Shown here piece by piece: positions 11,046-22,815 of a DNA stretch of 64,000 nt. Position 1 is the first letter of the stretch. Each line of letters starts with the position of its first letter. Both the position numbers and the translations under genes were made by a program. The notes beneath the pieces are model-generated. The model was not told the origin of the DNA. It did not search any database and was given only the letters and a program-made list of their open reading frames with translations. The stretch comes from Epiperipatus broadwayi (lineage: Eukaryota > Onychophora > Udeonychophora > Euonychophora > Peripatidae), in contig JAQFVV010012396.1 in NCBI GenBank assembly GCA_028023455.1, positions 9,838,085 to 9,902,084 of the forward strand, read 5' to 3'.

Positions 11046-11227
11046 TAGTATTTAGTATAATCTTCAGTAGCAGCTTCCTTGATTACAATGACTAGCTAGT
11101 GAAACCATCAACTGATCACCATAGATTGACTCAGACTATTATCATGTTAGGCTCAGCTGCCACTTACTAATTTATAGAAAGTCCATTCCATTGCAACTGT
11201 TCTACTTTCACGTATAAACCATTTACT

Positions 11228-11365
11228 AATTTTCCTTTATGTATGTTTTATATAGAGTATATGAGCACAGACTTTCACATGACTCACCACTCTAGCTCAT
11301 AATGCTGATACACTTGAACACCTATATGTTGAAAAGATAAATAATTACCAATATAGGTATTCATG
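11228..11365 (-). repeat. SINE-like repeat, degraded copy
   Basis: It matches 39937-40030: the words GACTTTCACATGACTCACCACTCT and, further on, ATGTTGAAAAGATAAATAAT with CACCAATATG-like sequence are shared in the same order. The copy at 39.9 kb carries a B-box-like GGTTCGAACTC; here that part is lost. Confidence 0.6.
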
Positions 11366-13189
11366 CTAAACCAGTAATCATCATTACCATCTCTACACAT
11401 ATATGGAATAAGTGCTCAGATATATATTAAGATAGCCAATCTTCATACTTTAATGGACAGGCTTCAATCCACTCCATTCTTCAAACGTCCATCCAATTGA
11501 AAATCTGATGATGGAACGCTCAAAGGCTACTCTTATAATATTTTAAATAAAGTCATATTTCATTGTTATCTGTCAGACTACATACATTACTGGACATTAT
11601 CTTTTGAACACTTATTGTAGGCATAGAAGGCAATGTTAACAAATGTTTCTTGTCTCTAGTTTGATTTATTTATGGTGAATATAGAAATATATGTTTTAAA
11701 ATCAATAATTTTAAAACATCTATCTGATTCAGATATGAATACTACATATTTACAATCTAGCCACGCCCACAAGCTATATGATTTTTCCCCCACATATAAA
11801 CTATTCACTCACATATTAAATTGTCAATAGAAACTGAGATTGGGAAAAACTTTTCTTTCCTTTTAATAATTGAGACCACTAAAATGAAAACCAAGTATAA
11901 CGCAATATATTTTATTTTCTCCTCTTTCCCCCTCCCTTAAAAAAAAAAACCCGAAATGTTTCTTTCACTTTTTTGTTTATAAAATTTTATTGTTTATTTT
12001 TCATTTACTACATTAAAGCAATCAATTAGTTAAGAATTATTACGTAATATTTTCTTACTTTATCAAAAATCAATTTGTTTTATAATGTCTGCATCTATGT
12101 TGATTTCTTGCATCAGTAATCATTTTTATTCATTATTGATTTTTTTATCTGTATAAAATGCTCCTGTTATTTATTTCTCTCAAAAGCTTATAACTGATTA
12201 ACATTTGTCTTATTATTTACTGCTTTTTTTTTTATGACTTAAATTCTAATTAACAGCTGTAAGTCAAACATTGTTAAATCTTTTTGAGCCATGACCCAGA
12301 TTAAGTCTAATTATTCTATCCAAAATTAGTATTTGATTTAAAAAAAATAAACGATAGCATTTTTATTTGATAAATAAAAGTATATTGCTCTAGATTTGTT
12401 TAGAGAATGTTTATTATTTTTAAATATTTGGAAAAAAGTATTCTATGTATATCGTAGATTTTTAACCCTTTTTCATGCACGATTTTATTACAATAAAAAG
12501 CGTTGTACCCCTGGCACTGTTCAAAAATGAACATTTTTAAAATCACGTTCAGAATTTGGTTCTTATGAAAGTCTCTATGGTGAATTCTGGAAGATCTATG
12601 GCTCATGACACCAACTCTGTCACTTCCGGGGTACCATTAATGAACTCCCAACTAATAAACCATTTGATTTTTTTTTTCAAAAAAGAGAAACTATTAACTT
12701 CTTTTGTCATATTAACATTTTTATTTTTCTAGAGTTTCTGTAACCCTTTGACATTTTTAGTTAGCTCCACAAGATTGTTGAAATCAGGTCTCTGTTTAAT
12801 ACATATATGATTTTAAACAAATAGAATCACTATCTAGTGTCCATTGATTACTTAAAATTATAATAGGTAGCTCTGGAATAAAATAATTTAGAGTGAAATA
12901 TTGATATTTATTAACTTATGTATAGTTGTATTTTTATTGGGAAAATGTTATGTTTTGTTCAGTGTGTATTTTTATTTATTCGTGTATTTATTTATTTTTG
13001 TGTATGAATCAAAATATTTCAAAAAGAAATTTATTATTAAATTGAAAGACCTTTTGTTTTTCTTATTGAGAATTAAAGAGGAACCATGCAGAAAATTTTT
13101 TTAACATCTGCTTTACATATTCATCTTGCTACTACTATCATATTAATATTTACAAAGTAAAGATATATGTATCAATTGTTCAAAATAAT
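11366..13189. other. Intergenic, nothing recognised
   Basis: A/T-rich DNA with homopolymer runs (for example 11939-11949). No exon, RNA gene or repeat family was identified. Confidence 0.4.
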
Positions 13190-13353
13190 GGTGATCTAAA
13201 CCACTATACATCATATGATTACTATTCTTTATTCTTACACAAACTGTTTACATAGTGGCAAAACTCTAGCACCATTCCATGCAAGCCAGAATAATCTATA
13301 GATGCAGGAAGATTTGTGCATAAAATCCTTACCTAGTGATTACTCATCTAATA

Positions 13354-13395
13354 TCCTCATACTAGTTTCTAACCTGTGGCTTTCATCAGTGAGGA
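13354..13395 (-). ncRNA. Hammerhead ribozyme, unit A
   Basis: Read 5' to 3' on the minus strand: stem I strand TCCTCA; core CTGATGA; stem II AGCC/GGTT around a 3-nt loop, with an A-A mismatch at its base; core GAAAC; 2-nt loop TA; then GTA; and stem I return strand TGAGGA. Stem I pairs perfectly over 6 bp. Stem III is the minimal form (A-U and C-G closing a 2-nt loop) known from Penelope and retrozyme hammerheads. Cleavage would fall after the A at 13360. All invariant core bases are present. The weak point is the A-A mismatch where a G-C pair is usual, so activity may be low. Confidence 0.8.
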
Positions 13396-13804
13396 ACCTT
13401 GGATTTGAGAGCACCTGCACCTAGATCTTAGCATCTAATGCAACCCTCCAACAGCCACCTTTTATCTTATTAACTAACTATAAAGCTTTGAGTCCAAAAT
13501 GAAAACACGTTTTCAATTCAAGCTGACTAGCTTGCATAGTCATCTAGATCCGAACAGAGTTTAACATCCATACTTTTTGGTTTCTTTGGTTCTTTAATAA
13601 TCACAGTCACTATAATCCTATTGAGCAGAGTTGGTATTAAACCATTAAACATCACATGATCACCATTTCTTTAGGCTTACACAAGGTGTTTACACAGATG
13701 CAAAACTCTTCATATAGTAGCGCCACTCAATACAAGCCAGAGTAATCAATGGATTCAGGAAGGTTTTTGCATAAAATCTCTATTTAGTGCCTATGCATTC
13801 AATA

Positions 13805-13846
13805 TCCCCAGACTAGTTTCTAGCTTGTGGCTTTCATTAGTGAAGA
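13805..13846 (-). ncRNA. Hammerhead ribozyme, unit B (core mutated)
   Basis: Same architecture as unit A: TCTTCA, then CTAATGA, stem II AGC/GCT with loop CACAA, GAAAC, TA, GTC, and TGGGGA. Stem I can still form using G-T pairs. The core has CTAATGA in place of CTGATGA, changing the invariant G5, so self-cleavage should be lost. Compared with unit A, the stem I strands differ but remain paired. Confidence 0.75.
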
Positions 13847-14101
13847 GTCTCAGATCTGAGAGCACTGCACCTAGATCATAGAATCTAATGCAAACCTCCA
13901 GCAGCCACCTTTTACCTTACTAGCTAACTAGAAAGCTTTGAGTTCAAAATGAAAACACAATATTGTTTTCAATTCAAGCTCACTAGTTTATATTTTCATT
14001 TAGAACTCAATGTTTTATAGTTAGCTACTAAGGTAAAAGATTTCTGTTAAAGGATTGCATTAGATCTTAGGATCTAAATCCAGTGCTCTCAGATCCAAGA
14101 C

Positions 14102-14132
14102 TTATCACTGATGAAAGCCACAAGCTAGAAAT
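14102..14132 (+). ncRNA. Hammerhead ribozyme, unit C (cleavage side deleted)
   Basis: Plus strand: CTGATGA (14108-14114), stem II region AAGCCACAAGCTA, then GAAAT (14128-14132). The following sequence jumps straight to AGGCACTAGAT, so about 24 bases holding the cleavage site and stem I return strand are missing compared with units A and B. It is a non-functional remnant. Confidence 0.7.
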
Positions 14133-14235
14133 AGGCACTAGATAGGGATTTTATGCAAAAACCTTCCTGCATCCATTAATTATGCTGGCTTGCACTTAGT
14201 GATGCTACTGTATGGAAAGTTTTGCCTTTTTGTAA

Positions 14236-14770
14236 TGGTAATTTAATGAAAGATAGTTAATTTCTCCAGATTATTCATATACTGCTACAATTTGTTTTTA
14301 TGTATGCTATTCGGTATTTGTTTTTATGTTTAGTGTTTTATCTAGTATTATAGTTTGATAAATCCATTCAGCACTTAATTGTCAATAGCTGTATGATCTT
14401 GTTTGCATTTTATTTAAGGGTCCTGGTCATGGGATTTTAATGCATTAGCAGTATGGTGAATTTAAGAACTTATAGTTCCTGGACTGGTACTTAAACATCA
14501 CATCAGGTTCCCAAGCAACTAACCAATTTATTATTTTTATTATACTACTACTTATGACAAATAATAAAGGACACTAATAATTTTAGGTTTCAAACCTAAG
14601 CTTTTATTTTATGATGATTCTATAATTTTTCATTTACATATATAGAAAACTTTCAAATGAAAGAAATTGTATGAACTGGAAAAACTATCCCATATCCAAT
14701 AGATCATTATCAGATTTTATGATCTCAATTTCATTTAATTTGAAAAGTGATACACACTTCTTTATAAAAA
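14236..14770. other. Intergenic, nothing recognised
   Basis: A/T-rich sequence leading into the LINE relic. No supported feature. Confidence 0.4.
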
Positions 14771-17150
14771 CATAAATGCTGAAAATACAAGGAAAATGGA
14801 GGTCTTAATAATTAAAATACCAAAGAATGATATTGTAAAAATTGATGGCATAATCAGTCTGAGTATTCAACATACTAGAAGATAACAAATTTAGATCATT
14901 CATGTTTATACCTAACAAGTTCTCATTTTGATGAGAATGACTTTTATATAGATAAACAAAATTATAAAATTTTAATTGGAGATTTTAATGCATGAACTAG
15001 ATAGAATATGTTTGGAAAATGAAATGGGAAAATTTGAATATGGAACAGAAGTGATAGAGATTCAGACTTAAGGAGTCTGTGAAAAAAGAAAAAAAAAAAA
15101 ACATTATGAATTCATTAAAAATCCAAAATTAAAAGAGAAAATAAGATATTAAATTATGTAAATAAAGATACAGAAGAGATAGATTATATTTTCATTAACA
15201 AAAAATATTTCTTTTGAAACTGCAATATATTTAACAGATAGATTCAAAATAGAAAATGTTGATCCATTGGTGAGATGCAAGATAAAAATTATTACAAAAC
15301 TGAGAGGTCAAAACCTGTTAAGAAAACAATAATAAAAGTTAATATCAATAAACTGAATTTAATTTAAGCTACAACTTATATAAAAGCATTTTAAAATGTT
15401 AGACATTTTTAAAATAACTTGAAAGAGATCAGTAAGAAGATAACAAATATTTATCTAAATATAGTAAAACAGTTATATAGATAACAAGGACAAAGAAACT
15501 GCAATTTGGAAAAAAAATTTCTATTGATTCAAGACAACGCATCCAAAAAAAAAAACACGACACCAATTAAAAACAATTAGAAGAAATAAATATGTGCAAC
15601 TCTGCTGAAAATGATGATACACATAGGTGTTGACAACTACTTTGAGATTAATATCTTAATTGCAGAAAGAAGATAATCTTTCCATTTTTTCTTTATGTTT
15701 TATTGACATCAGGCTTATTAGCTTATTTTCTGTGTGATATAATTATGACTTCAACTTCTTTTTATTAATGATTTAGGAGTTTGAGTCTTTAAATCTGTTT
15801 TCAGATTGCTTTTTTTGAAAACAAAAATACTGACCTCTTCCTCCTGCAACTAAGAGAGTATTAATTATTCATAGGCAGATTTCATATCAAGCTTATGGGG
15901 GTTTTCAAGGAGCTCTTTCTTTGACTTTTGTAGACACTTTCTACTTTATGCAGGCAGCATTTACCTGTGTTCTGCCTACAGTTTTCTTATTCTATTTATT
16001 ATTAATCTGTCTAGTCAGAAAAAGCAAAAGAACTATTCTTGGATAAGCTAATTAAACACAGTGAAAATTATGAATTGCTCTAAATAATTTAACAGTTTAA
16101 ATAGCAAAAAAGTACTATAAATTATTTGAAGTATAATTATCAATTAGAAAACAATCAACACTTAGACAATTGCAATATAGGTAACAATCAACAATCTCAA
16201 ACTGTTGTCAAGGCAACCTTCTTTTAACATTAAAATATAAAGAATATGAAATTTTAGCAATAAAAAGAAACGGCAGATCACTAAAAATTGTAATTCTATC
16301 ATGAAAGATATGGAAGAATTCTACAAATAACAATATAATTCAATTTAAATAAGACATGCAACATGTATTCTAAGAAAAACTTGTTTAATACTTTAAAATA
16401 AAAATGCTACATACATCAGCATAGTATGACAAGCATGCTTTCGACTAATTAATAGTCATACTCATAGTTATAATAAATAAAATAAAAAGAAAATAATTTG
16501 TACAATAATAACATTACTTAAAAGAAGTACATATTCTAAAAAAAGAGAAATATGAATATTAAATCTACTGAACTAAAATATCCAGGAAATGATAGAATCA
16601 TTATATATTTTAAAAGAAGTAGGTAAAATAATTGGAGAAATTACTGATATAATTAAACACTAAATATCTAAAAGATAAGAATATATCAGATGAGTAATAT
16701 AATGAAACACTGCTATTAATATTTAAAAAGGTTTCTGAAATATTAAAAGGAAAAACAGGAATTACTGTTCTATTAGTTATATGTATGATATTTATCACAA
16801 TCATTCCATATCATTTACTCATGAAAACTTTGGACTCAAATTAAGCAAATCAACAAACTGAATTCAAAAGTAGTTAAAGCACAGTTATATCCAAATATTA
16901 AGAGAAGGTATAGAAAAAAAGCAATGAATATGAGTTGTTGTTTTGTATTGGATTTGTAGCCTGAAAGTGATATGACTTAATAAGCATTTCTGATGTGATT
17001 AAAGTTTTAGAATATCCCATCATGGCTATAGAATATTGTCAAATTATGAAGAATATTTAAATTCAAAACAATTAGATTGCATGGTGATATTAATAAGATT
17101 ATCATTGGTTAAAAAAAAATATGTAGATGATTTTATTACTCCAAAATCAT
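14771..17150 (+). pseudogene. LINE relic with endonuclease and reverse transcriptase
   Basis: A heavily frameshifted second copy of the endonuclease-type LINE. Endonuclease pieces: KILIGDFNA (14966-14992), the conserved GDFNA block, and EEIDYIFINKKYF near 15175-15215, which matches the EMDYILINRKYI block at 3.7 kb. Reverse-transcriptase pieces follow near 16730-16800 (NYCSISYMYDIYH, where the family has NYRPISLLSHIYK) and 16945-17060 (CIGFVA, then SDVIKVLEYPIMAIEYCQI, where the family has FVDYEKAFDS and a helix after it). Stops are numerous throughout. The stretch between 15.6 and 16.5 kb is only spacer-like A-rich sequence. Confidence 0.6.
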
Positions 17151-17284
17151 TATGGAAAGTATTTTGACGATTGAGATAGAAAAGAAATAAAGTCTAAAAA
17201 TAATTTGAAATCGTTTGGATTTTGTATATAATACTTTAGAATTTTATATAGTTTTATAAGAGTTATCAGATAATAGCAAAAAAA

Positions 17285-18260
17285 AAAAAAAAATACAAGT
17301 GGAACTAAAGTTAAATAAAGATACTTCAAAAATTTTGGCAGAATATTCAAATAAATATAAGCTTGAATTTAATATAGGGAAATCATATGCCTTGTCGATC
17401 TACACTGGAAGATTCTTTAAAGGAGAGTGAAGTTCATTTCTAGATTTTCCTTTCTACCTGAGCCTTTTAGCAATGTACACACAAATTCAGAAAAAACTTT
17501 AAAATAAAATTGAAAAAATCATTAACTCACTTTCAAAATCTTATTGTTCACTGTATTCAAAGATATCATTAATCAATTCTCTCATTATTACAAAGATCAC
17601 TTTTTTTTCCATCATAGTATTCACAAAAATCTTTTGTAGTAGCATATATTCTGTATGTAGAAATTTTCTCTGAAGTGGTCATTTGGCATCAATCTCTCTA
17701 AGGCATCTTCAACAACCATTAATGAAAAATGTCATAGGACTTCATGATATTTATTAATATATTTAAAATACAAAAAATTAAAATTAATTTCCTCTTGTAT
17801 AAAATTATACTCCATTTAAAGATTGTGGCAAAAAATAATACCTGTCAACAAACCACTCCCATTACTGGATATCTTAAAAATCTAATGTCTCCATTACATA
17901 CATTTTCAAGTTTCTCTTTTTGTACAGCTATGAATAAATTCAAATATTGGGATGTTTATGAAATTACCCATTGACAATTAAAAGGTATTGTGGAGGAAGC
18001 CAGTGATAAAGTTGAATAACAAGCATATTAGGAAAATAAAATTTTGGTCACTTGAACCAAAATTCTTTGATTTCTTAATCAAATTAAACCTGGATTCTCT
18101 ACCTACATTGAATTTCTTCAGATTTAAAAGATCTTGTAGGAGTGTTGAAGGTAAATTCTGGCTATGTCATAAAGATATGGAAAACCAAACTCACATTTTT
18201 GAATATGTTTGTTTTGATGGCATTTGTGCAAAATTTTCTAGCTATTTAACAATTTAAATA
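17285..18260 (+). pseudogene. Second LINE relic, reverse transcriptase C-terminal part
   Basis: Pieces read ILAEYSNKYKLEFNIGKSYA (17320-17390), the region after the catalytic ADD block in many LINEs, then a stretch like LINSLIITKITFF, and finally 17988-18257 with LNLDSLPTLNFFRFKRSCR followed by FWLCHKDMENQTHIFEYVC. The last resembles the LPT and C-x-H-x-C tail of Jockey/CR1/I-like LINEs (a CxxC...H...C zinc motif with one cysteine replaced). The tail type differs from the family at 33 kb, so this is likely a different element abutting the 14.8-17.1 kb relic. Two frames of 76 and 89 codons remain open by chance of decay. Confidence 0.45.
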
Positions 18261-19556
18261 TTAATACAGAATCATTGTTTAACTCATATTCAAAGCATTT
18301 TTTTCTGACATCAGTACAAGTACCTATGTATTATATGCATTATGGTGTACAAGATGCTCTTTTATGTACAATAATAACCAAAGAAAACATATAAATACAT
18401 TTTCTAACAAATTAAACACCTTTAGAGATATAAAAAGGTTATTCCTCATAAAATATTTACAGCCACATGAGGGAGAACCTTAGTCATTAACATTATAAAT
18501 ATCTCTCAAAAGACAAGAATAATTTTGTGCTATTATAAATAAATTATAATTTATATACTTTGAATATATACTATGGAAAAATGTAATCTTTTGAATAATC
18601 AATAAAATATATTTGATAATAAGATATTAAAAAGATTAAGTAATATTTAGTGATATTTCATAAACAAAAATTAGAGATTGACTTTTAAAATGTTCATAAT
18701 TATTGATAGAGATGAAAATATGAATGAAATTAATTGCAGAATTAATATAATGCTTTCAGTAAAAATAATATACTGTTCAAAAGTATTATTACTGTACATA
18801 TGGAAAGACATATGAGAGCAATACAGGATTATAGGCTTTATGATAAAATACAAAGAAATAAGTATTTTAGAATTAGCATTGATATATCAAGATTGAAATA
18901 TAGTAGTTTCCTTGTATCTGTAACATTGATTTCCAAAGCATGTTCTGATGCTTTATTCATGCATAGTAGCAAAATTATATAATATATATTTTAGGCATAT
19001 ATTTATAGAACATATTTTTTCACTATATATATATGTACATATTTATAATATATTTTTTAAAAAGTCATTAACAAAAAATAGATGGATTGTAATTAGCATT
19101 TTAATAATAAAGTTAATATATTTTTTTTGAAAATGTTATATATAAAAAAGCATTTTCATCAAGACAAGTAGGAATGGTTAAAAGCTAAAAATCTTTATTC
19201 CCTTTCCTTTTCTTTTAAAAAAAATAAAACTATAAAAGTCTTTTTGTAATGAAATAGAAAAAGTGATTTTACTAACTAGAATAAATAATTTGCTCTGAAA
19301 ATCACAAGTATCAATTACAATCACAAACTTAAAAAAAAGGTTTACTGATGGTGAAATGCTGATTAATCATAGTTAATATTGTTCTAATGGACATTTAAGA
19401 AAATTTTATAATTTTGTTAAATTTAACATTGAATTAATCAAAATGTTTAAACAAATTTAATGTAGATTATATATATTTGTATTTCATTTCTTGATTTATT
19501 TCTATGTAAATCAATTTTACAAATATATAATAATTTTATATATGGTTTTGATGTAA
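18261..19556. other. Intergenic, nothing recognised
   Basis: Strongly A/T-rich, with TATATA runs around 18970-19050. No coding evidence. Confidence 0.4.
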
Positions 19557-19564
19557 CAAAATTT
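19557..19564 (+). repeat. Target-site duplication, left
   Basis: CAAAATTT directly before the left inverted repeat; exactly repeated at 22107-22114 directly after the right one. Eight bases fits the Merlin superfamily. Confidence 0.85.
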
Positions 19565-19939
19565 GGTTGTCATCTGATCCTTCATGTCAGTCGCTAGAGG
19601 TGCGATTTCTAATCAAAAACACATTAATATAACGTTTCTGGGCCAGTGATTCTCTATTAATATTGACTTTTTTTTTGTTTGTTTGTTTACAAAGTTTACT
19701 TTCTTTCGTTTCTGAATTATTTTTCCCAAATAATATTTTTGATGATGGTATAATAATAGTTTTTTTTTTTTAATTTTTATTGACAAGAGGAGGATCTTTT
19801 TTGGTGTGTGTTCAAATAGTAATTTGTGTGTTTTTTTTAAAAATAGTATTACTGTTTTTGGAAAATTGGATTGCTGAAATTTAAGAGAGAACGAGTTTTT
19901 TTTGGATGGATCTTTAAATAATAATTGACGTTACTTTGA

Positions 19940-21100
19940 TAGGTTTCCATTTGATTTCTGACAACAATTAGTGGGAGGGGGGTTTTTGTGTACGATTAAA
20001 TAATAATTTACATTACTTTGATAAGTTTATGTTTGATTGCCGACAACAATTATCGGGAGAAGTGTTGTTTTTTTTTTTTTTTCCGCGTGTGCGTGTGTAT
20101 GTTTAAATAAAAATTAAAACCGTTATTTTTATCAGTTTACATTTGATTGACGACTGATATGACTTCCTTTCGTTTATAAATTATGATTTTTGTTTCTACG
20201 AATAAATATTTTTGACAATGGGACAATAATAGTTGTCGTTTGTTTAATTTTTATTGACAAAAGGTTGTTTTTCGGTGTAGTTTCAAATAGTAATTTGGGT
20301 TACGTTTAAATAATAAGTTACTGTCTTACTTTGATTGGTTTACATTTGATTGACACTAATTATTGGGAGGGGTGTTTTTTGTGTGTACGGTTGTAGACAA
20401 CAATTATTGGGTGAAGGGGTGGGTTAATTGTTTAAACAATAGTAGTTTTAAGTTACAGTCTTACTTTGATTGGTTTACATTTGATTGTCGATACTAATTA
20501 TTGGGAGAGGTGTTTTTTTGTATGTACGATTGTAGACAACAATTATTGAGGAAAGGGGTGTAACCATTTAAAGAGTAGTAGTTTACGTTACTTTTAGTAA
20601 TGGTGTACATTTGATTGCTGACAATAATTAGTGAGAAGGGTGGGTGTTTTTGGATGATGATTAAATACTAATTTACCTTCCTTTTTATTTTACATTTGAT
20701 TGCCGACAACAATTATTTGGAGAAAGGGGTTGTTTTTTTTTTTTGTGTATGTTTGGTAAATCAAAATTGAAGTTACTTTTATTTATTACATTTGATTGAC
20801 AACCGATTGACTTTTTTTTCGTTTATAAATTATTGTTTTGGTTTCCCAAAAACCTAAAATTTTTGACAATGGGACAATAATAGTTCTTAATTTCATTATT
20901 ATTGACATGAACGGATCTTTTTTGGTGTATGTTTAAATAGTAATTTGGGTTGTGTTTAAATAGTAATACTGTTTTTAAAAATTTAAGTGACAAAATTAAA
21001 GAAACAACGGGGTTTTTTTTTTTTATGGATCTTTAAATAATAATTTTCATTACTTTAATTTGTTTACATTTGATTGACAACAATTAGTGGGAGGGGTGTT
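19940..21100. repeat. Degenerate tandem repeats inside the Merlin element
   Basis: At least nine copies of a unit with ACATTTGATTG, GACAACAATTA, GTGGGAGGGG and a T-run with GTGTGT, followed by TTTAAATAATAATTTAC. Copies of the TTTGATT word lie near 19951, 20028, 20131, 20346, 20470, 20606, 20693, 20789 and 21066. Spacing varies from about 75 to 280 bases. No open frame. Confidence 0.75.
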
Positions 21101-21188
21101 TTTGTGTATTTTTAAATAATAATTTACATTTTTTGGTTAACAACAATTATTGTGTGTGTATGTTATGTTACTTTATTTATCAATTTGG

Positions 21189-21531
21189 TTAATAATATTT
21201 ACTGGTAGACATTTCAATATCATTAATGGCATGCTGTACAATCAACTCGTCATGGCTCCGGTAATGCAGCAAACGTAAAGACTTGATGAACGGCATTTGA
21301 AATCCCTCAAACCAGCTGCCTTTTCGAAGTGCACATTTCTTTCGGCAAGAACGAGACTTACAAATAAAAATCCAAAGATCTTTATGGACCTCAAGTCTCA
21401 TACATTCACCGCACAAACATCTTTTTTTCTTTCAGCAGGATGTTTTTCTGCTGTAGAAGTGTTACAGCACTGGCGGCTTCCGTGTCTGGCAATTCCCATA
21501 TTTTCATATTTTCTGTTTTCGAATTTGCCAT
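21189..21531 (-). pseudogene. Merlin/ISXO2-like transposase, N-terminal fragment
   Basis: Starts at ATG 21531-21529. The first ~37 codons contain AASAVTLLQQKNILLKEK. A frameshift in an A-run near 21425 moves to the frame with CGECMRLEVHKD, WIFICKSRSCRKKCALRKGS, WFEGFQMPF and then DIEMSTSKYY and a stop. This matches the zinc-ribbon (CxxC...C...C) and following KGSWFE-x-S-LP block of ISXO2/Merlin transposases. In full-length relatives the next motif begins just after STSxxxDW, so this copy stops before the catalytic DDE domain, which is absent. Not functional. Confidence 0.8.
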
Positions 21532-21879
21532 ACTTTTTGTCTCAGAAAATTTCTCGCTAAAACGTGACTCAAAGTGTGATCTTTAAAATATTATGCTAAC
21601 CCACCATAATCGAAAATTTAGGAGGAATACAAATTTATGAGGAACAATCACAATACTGTTAAAATTGTTAAAATGTAACAGTACATCAATTCGTCTTAAA
21701 AAAAAAAAGGCACCGATGAAAATTTAAATAATTTTGACATGATCAAATTAACACACCCTTGTACGATATTGTTACATCAAATACATAACACAGCATTATG
21801 ATATAGTGCATGATACAAACAACTACGGCATTTTCCTCTGCTTTTAGCATCGGAAAAAGCCACACCATTAGCCGCTAAG

Positions 21880-22015
21880 CCGAGTTAACATTTTTTCTAG
21901 ATTTTATCGTAGAAGACTTAACTCGGAGTTAACAGTCTACTTTTTAGTGTAGAAAGAAGACTTAACTCTGAGTTAACAATCTTTCTAGGGTTTATTTTAG
22001 AAAGAATGCTTAAAG
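21880..22015. repeat. Three short GAGTTAAC repeats in the Merlin element
   Basis: Three successive units of about 45-50 bases, each starting GAGTTAAC and, in the first two, ending ACTTAACTC, which is complementary to GAGTTAAG-like sequence. They lie just inside the right terminal repeat. They could be subterminal transposase-binding sites; that is a guess. Confidence 0.5.
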
Positions 22016-22106
22016 GCTTGGGTGCGGCTGCGGAAACAGCATATTTCTAGAAATTTAGCTAGAAATCCCACCTCTAGTGGCTGACATGAAGGATCAGATG
22101 ACAACC

Positions 22107-22114
22107 CAAAATTT
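22107..22114 (+). repeat. Target-site duplication, right
   Basis: CAAAATTT, identical to 19557-19564. Confidence 0.85.
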
Positions 22115-22716
22115 ATTTTATAGTAAATTAGAAAATTAAAGCTTCACTATAAAAAAAATTATATCAGTTATTTGCTCACAAAATTGTTGCAGCACCCCAC
22201 TGTTGTACAGTGAAATTAAATTTTATTTTATTTTATGGATAATTGAAACCATAAACACTTATTACTATAAAAGTATAACATAGCAAATATCATTGAAAAA
22301 ATAAAGTGAAGTCATTATGGGCATATTACTAGAAGATAATATATAGATGGAAAATTGAAGTTTTAAACTTGATTTGAAAAATTTGAAGACTTAAAAAGTG
22401 ATAATATAAAATATGAAGGGATAAAAAAGTCCTGGAGTAGATATCCTACAATAGAAGGAAAATGATTGTAATAAACTTTAAAAAATGCAATCTAATATAA
22501 TTGCAATAAGTAAAAACCAAATAATAACATTAAGTAAAATAGTCATTGAGTTATTATACAATAAAAATATCTTTTGACCCAAAAATTAAAACTCAGCATT
22601 GTAATCTATGTAGTAAATATTAAATTGCAATTATAAAAATTATAACTCATTCAATCTGTTATACTATTACTAAGTTCTACTTTTTTGAATAATTGTCAAT
22701 TTATAAAAATATATAA

Positions 22717-22815
22717 TACAGTCAAATATCAGCCTTTCACGCTAATTGTGCATACGCTTTGTGAGTGTTAATAATAAATGAATACTTTCTCACCAATACA
22801 AGATATAGTATTTAT
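22717..22815. repeat. 99-bp repeat, copy 1
   Basis: Begins TACAGTCAAATATCAGCC and is repeated at 23051-23149 with only a few differences. It contains GTGCATACGCTTTGTGAG. The spacer between copies includes TTATTTTATATAGCGTATG, whose AGCGTATG is complementary to CATACGCT in the repeat. Confidence 0.75.

Larger units (their letters stand above)
13190..14235. repeat. Tandem and inverted array of hammerhead-bearing repeat
   Basis: Three units of one family. Units A (from about 13190) and B (from about 13641) are direct repeats with a 451-base period, measured between the ribozyme cores at 13383-13389 and 13834-13840. Both are read on the minus strand. Unit C (about 14030-14235) is on the plus strand, so B and C form a palindrome centred near 13972. 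The outer edge words (CAAAACTCT on the left, AGTTTTGCC on the right) match the ends of the fold-back at 41209-41425. Each unit carries a hammerhead ribozyme motif, listed separately. There is no open frame. Ribozyme-bearing tandem units of this size resemble animal retrozymes or Penelope-like terminal repeats. Confidence 0.85.
19565..22106. mobile_element. Merlin-type DNA transposon, 2542 bp
   Basis: Ends are inverted repeats of 47 bp with 3 mismatches (19565-19611 and 22060-22106). The first 26 bases, beginning GGTTGTCATCTGATCC, are identical. An exact 8-bp duplication CAAAATTT flanks the element. It encodes, on the minus strand, the N-terminal part of an ISXO2/Merlin-like transposase (21189-21531). 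The rest of the transposase is replaced by about 1.2 kb of degenerate direct repeats. The intact ends and duplication mean a fairly recent insertion compared with the other relics, probably moved by a transposase supplied elsewhere. GC content is a little higher than in the flanks. Confidence 0.9.

Noticed and set aside
17117-17140. YVDDF, like a reverse transcriptase catalytic motif
   Set aside because: The frame around it has no other polymerase blocks in the right order and the LINE family here uses F/YADD. Taken as coincidence within an A/T-rich relic.
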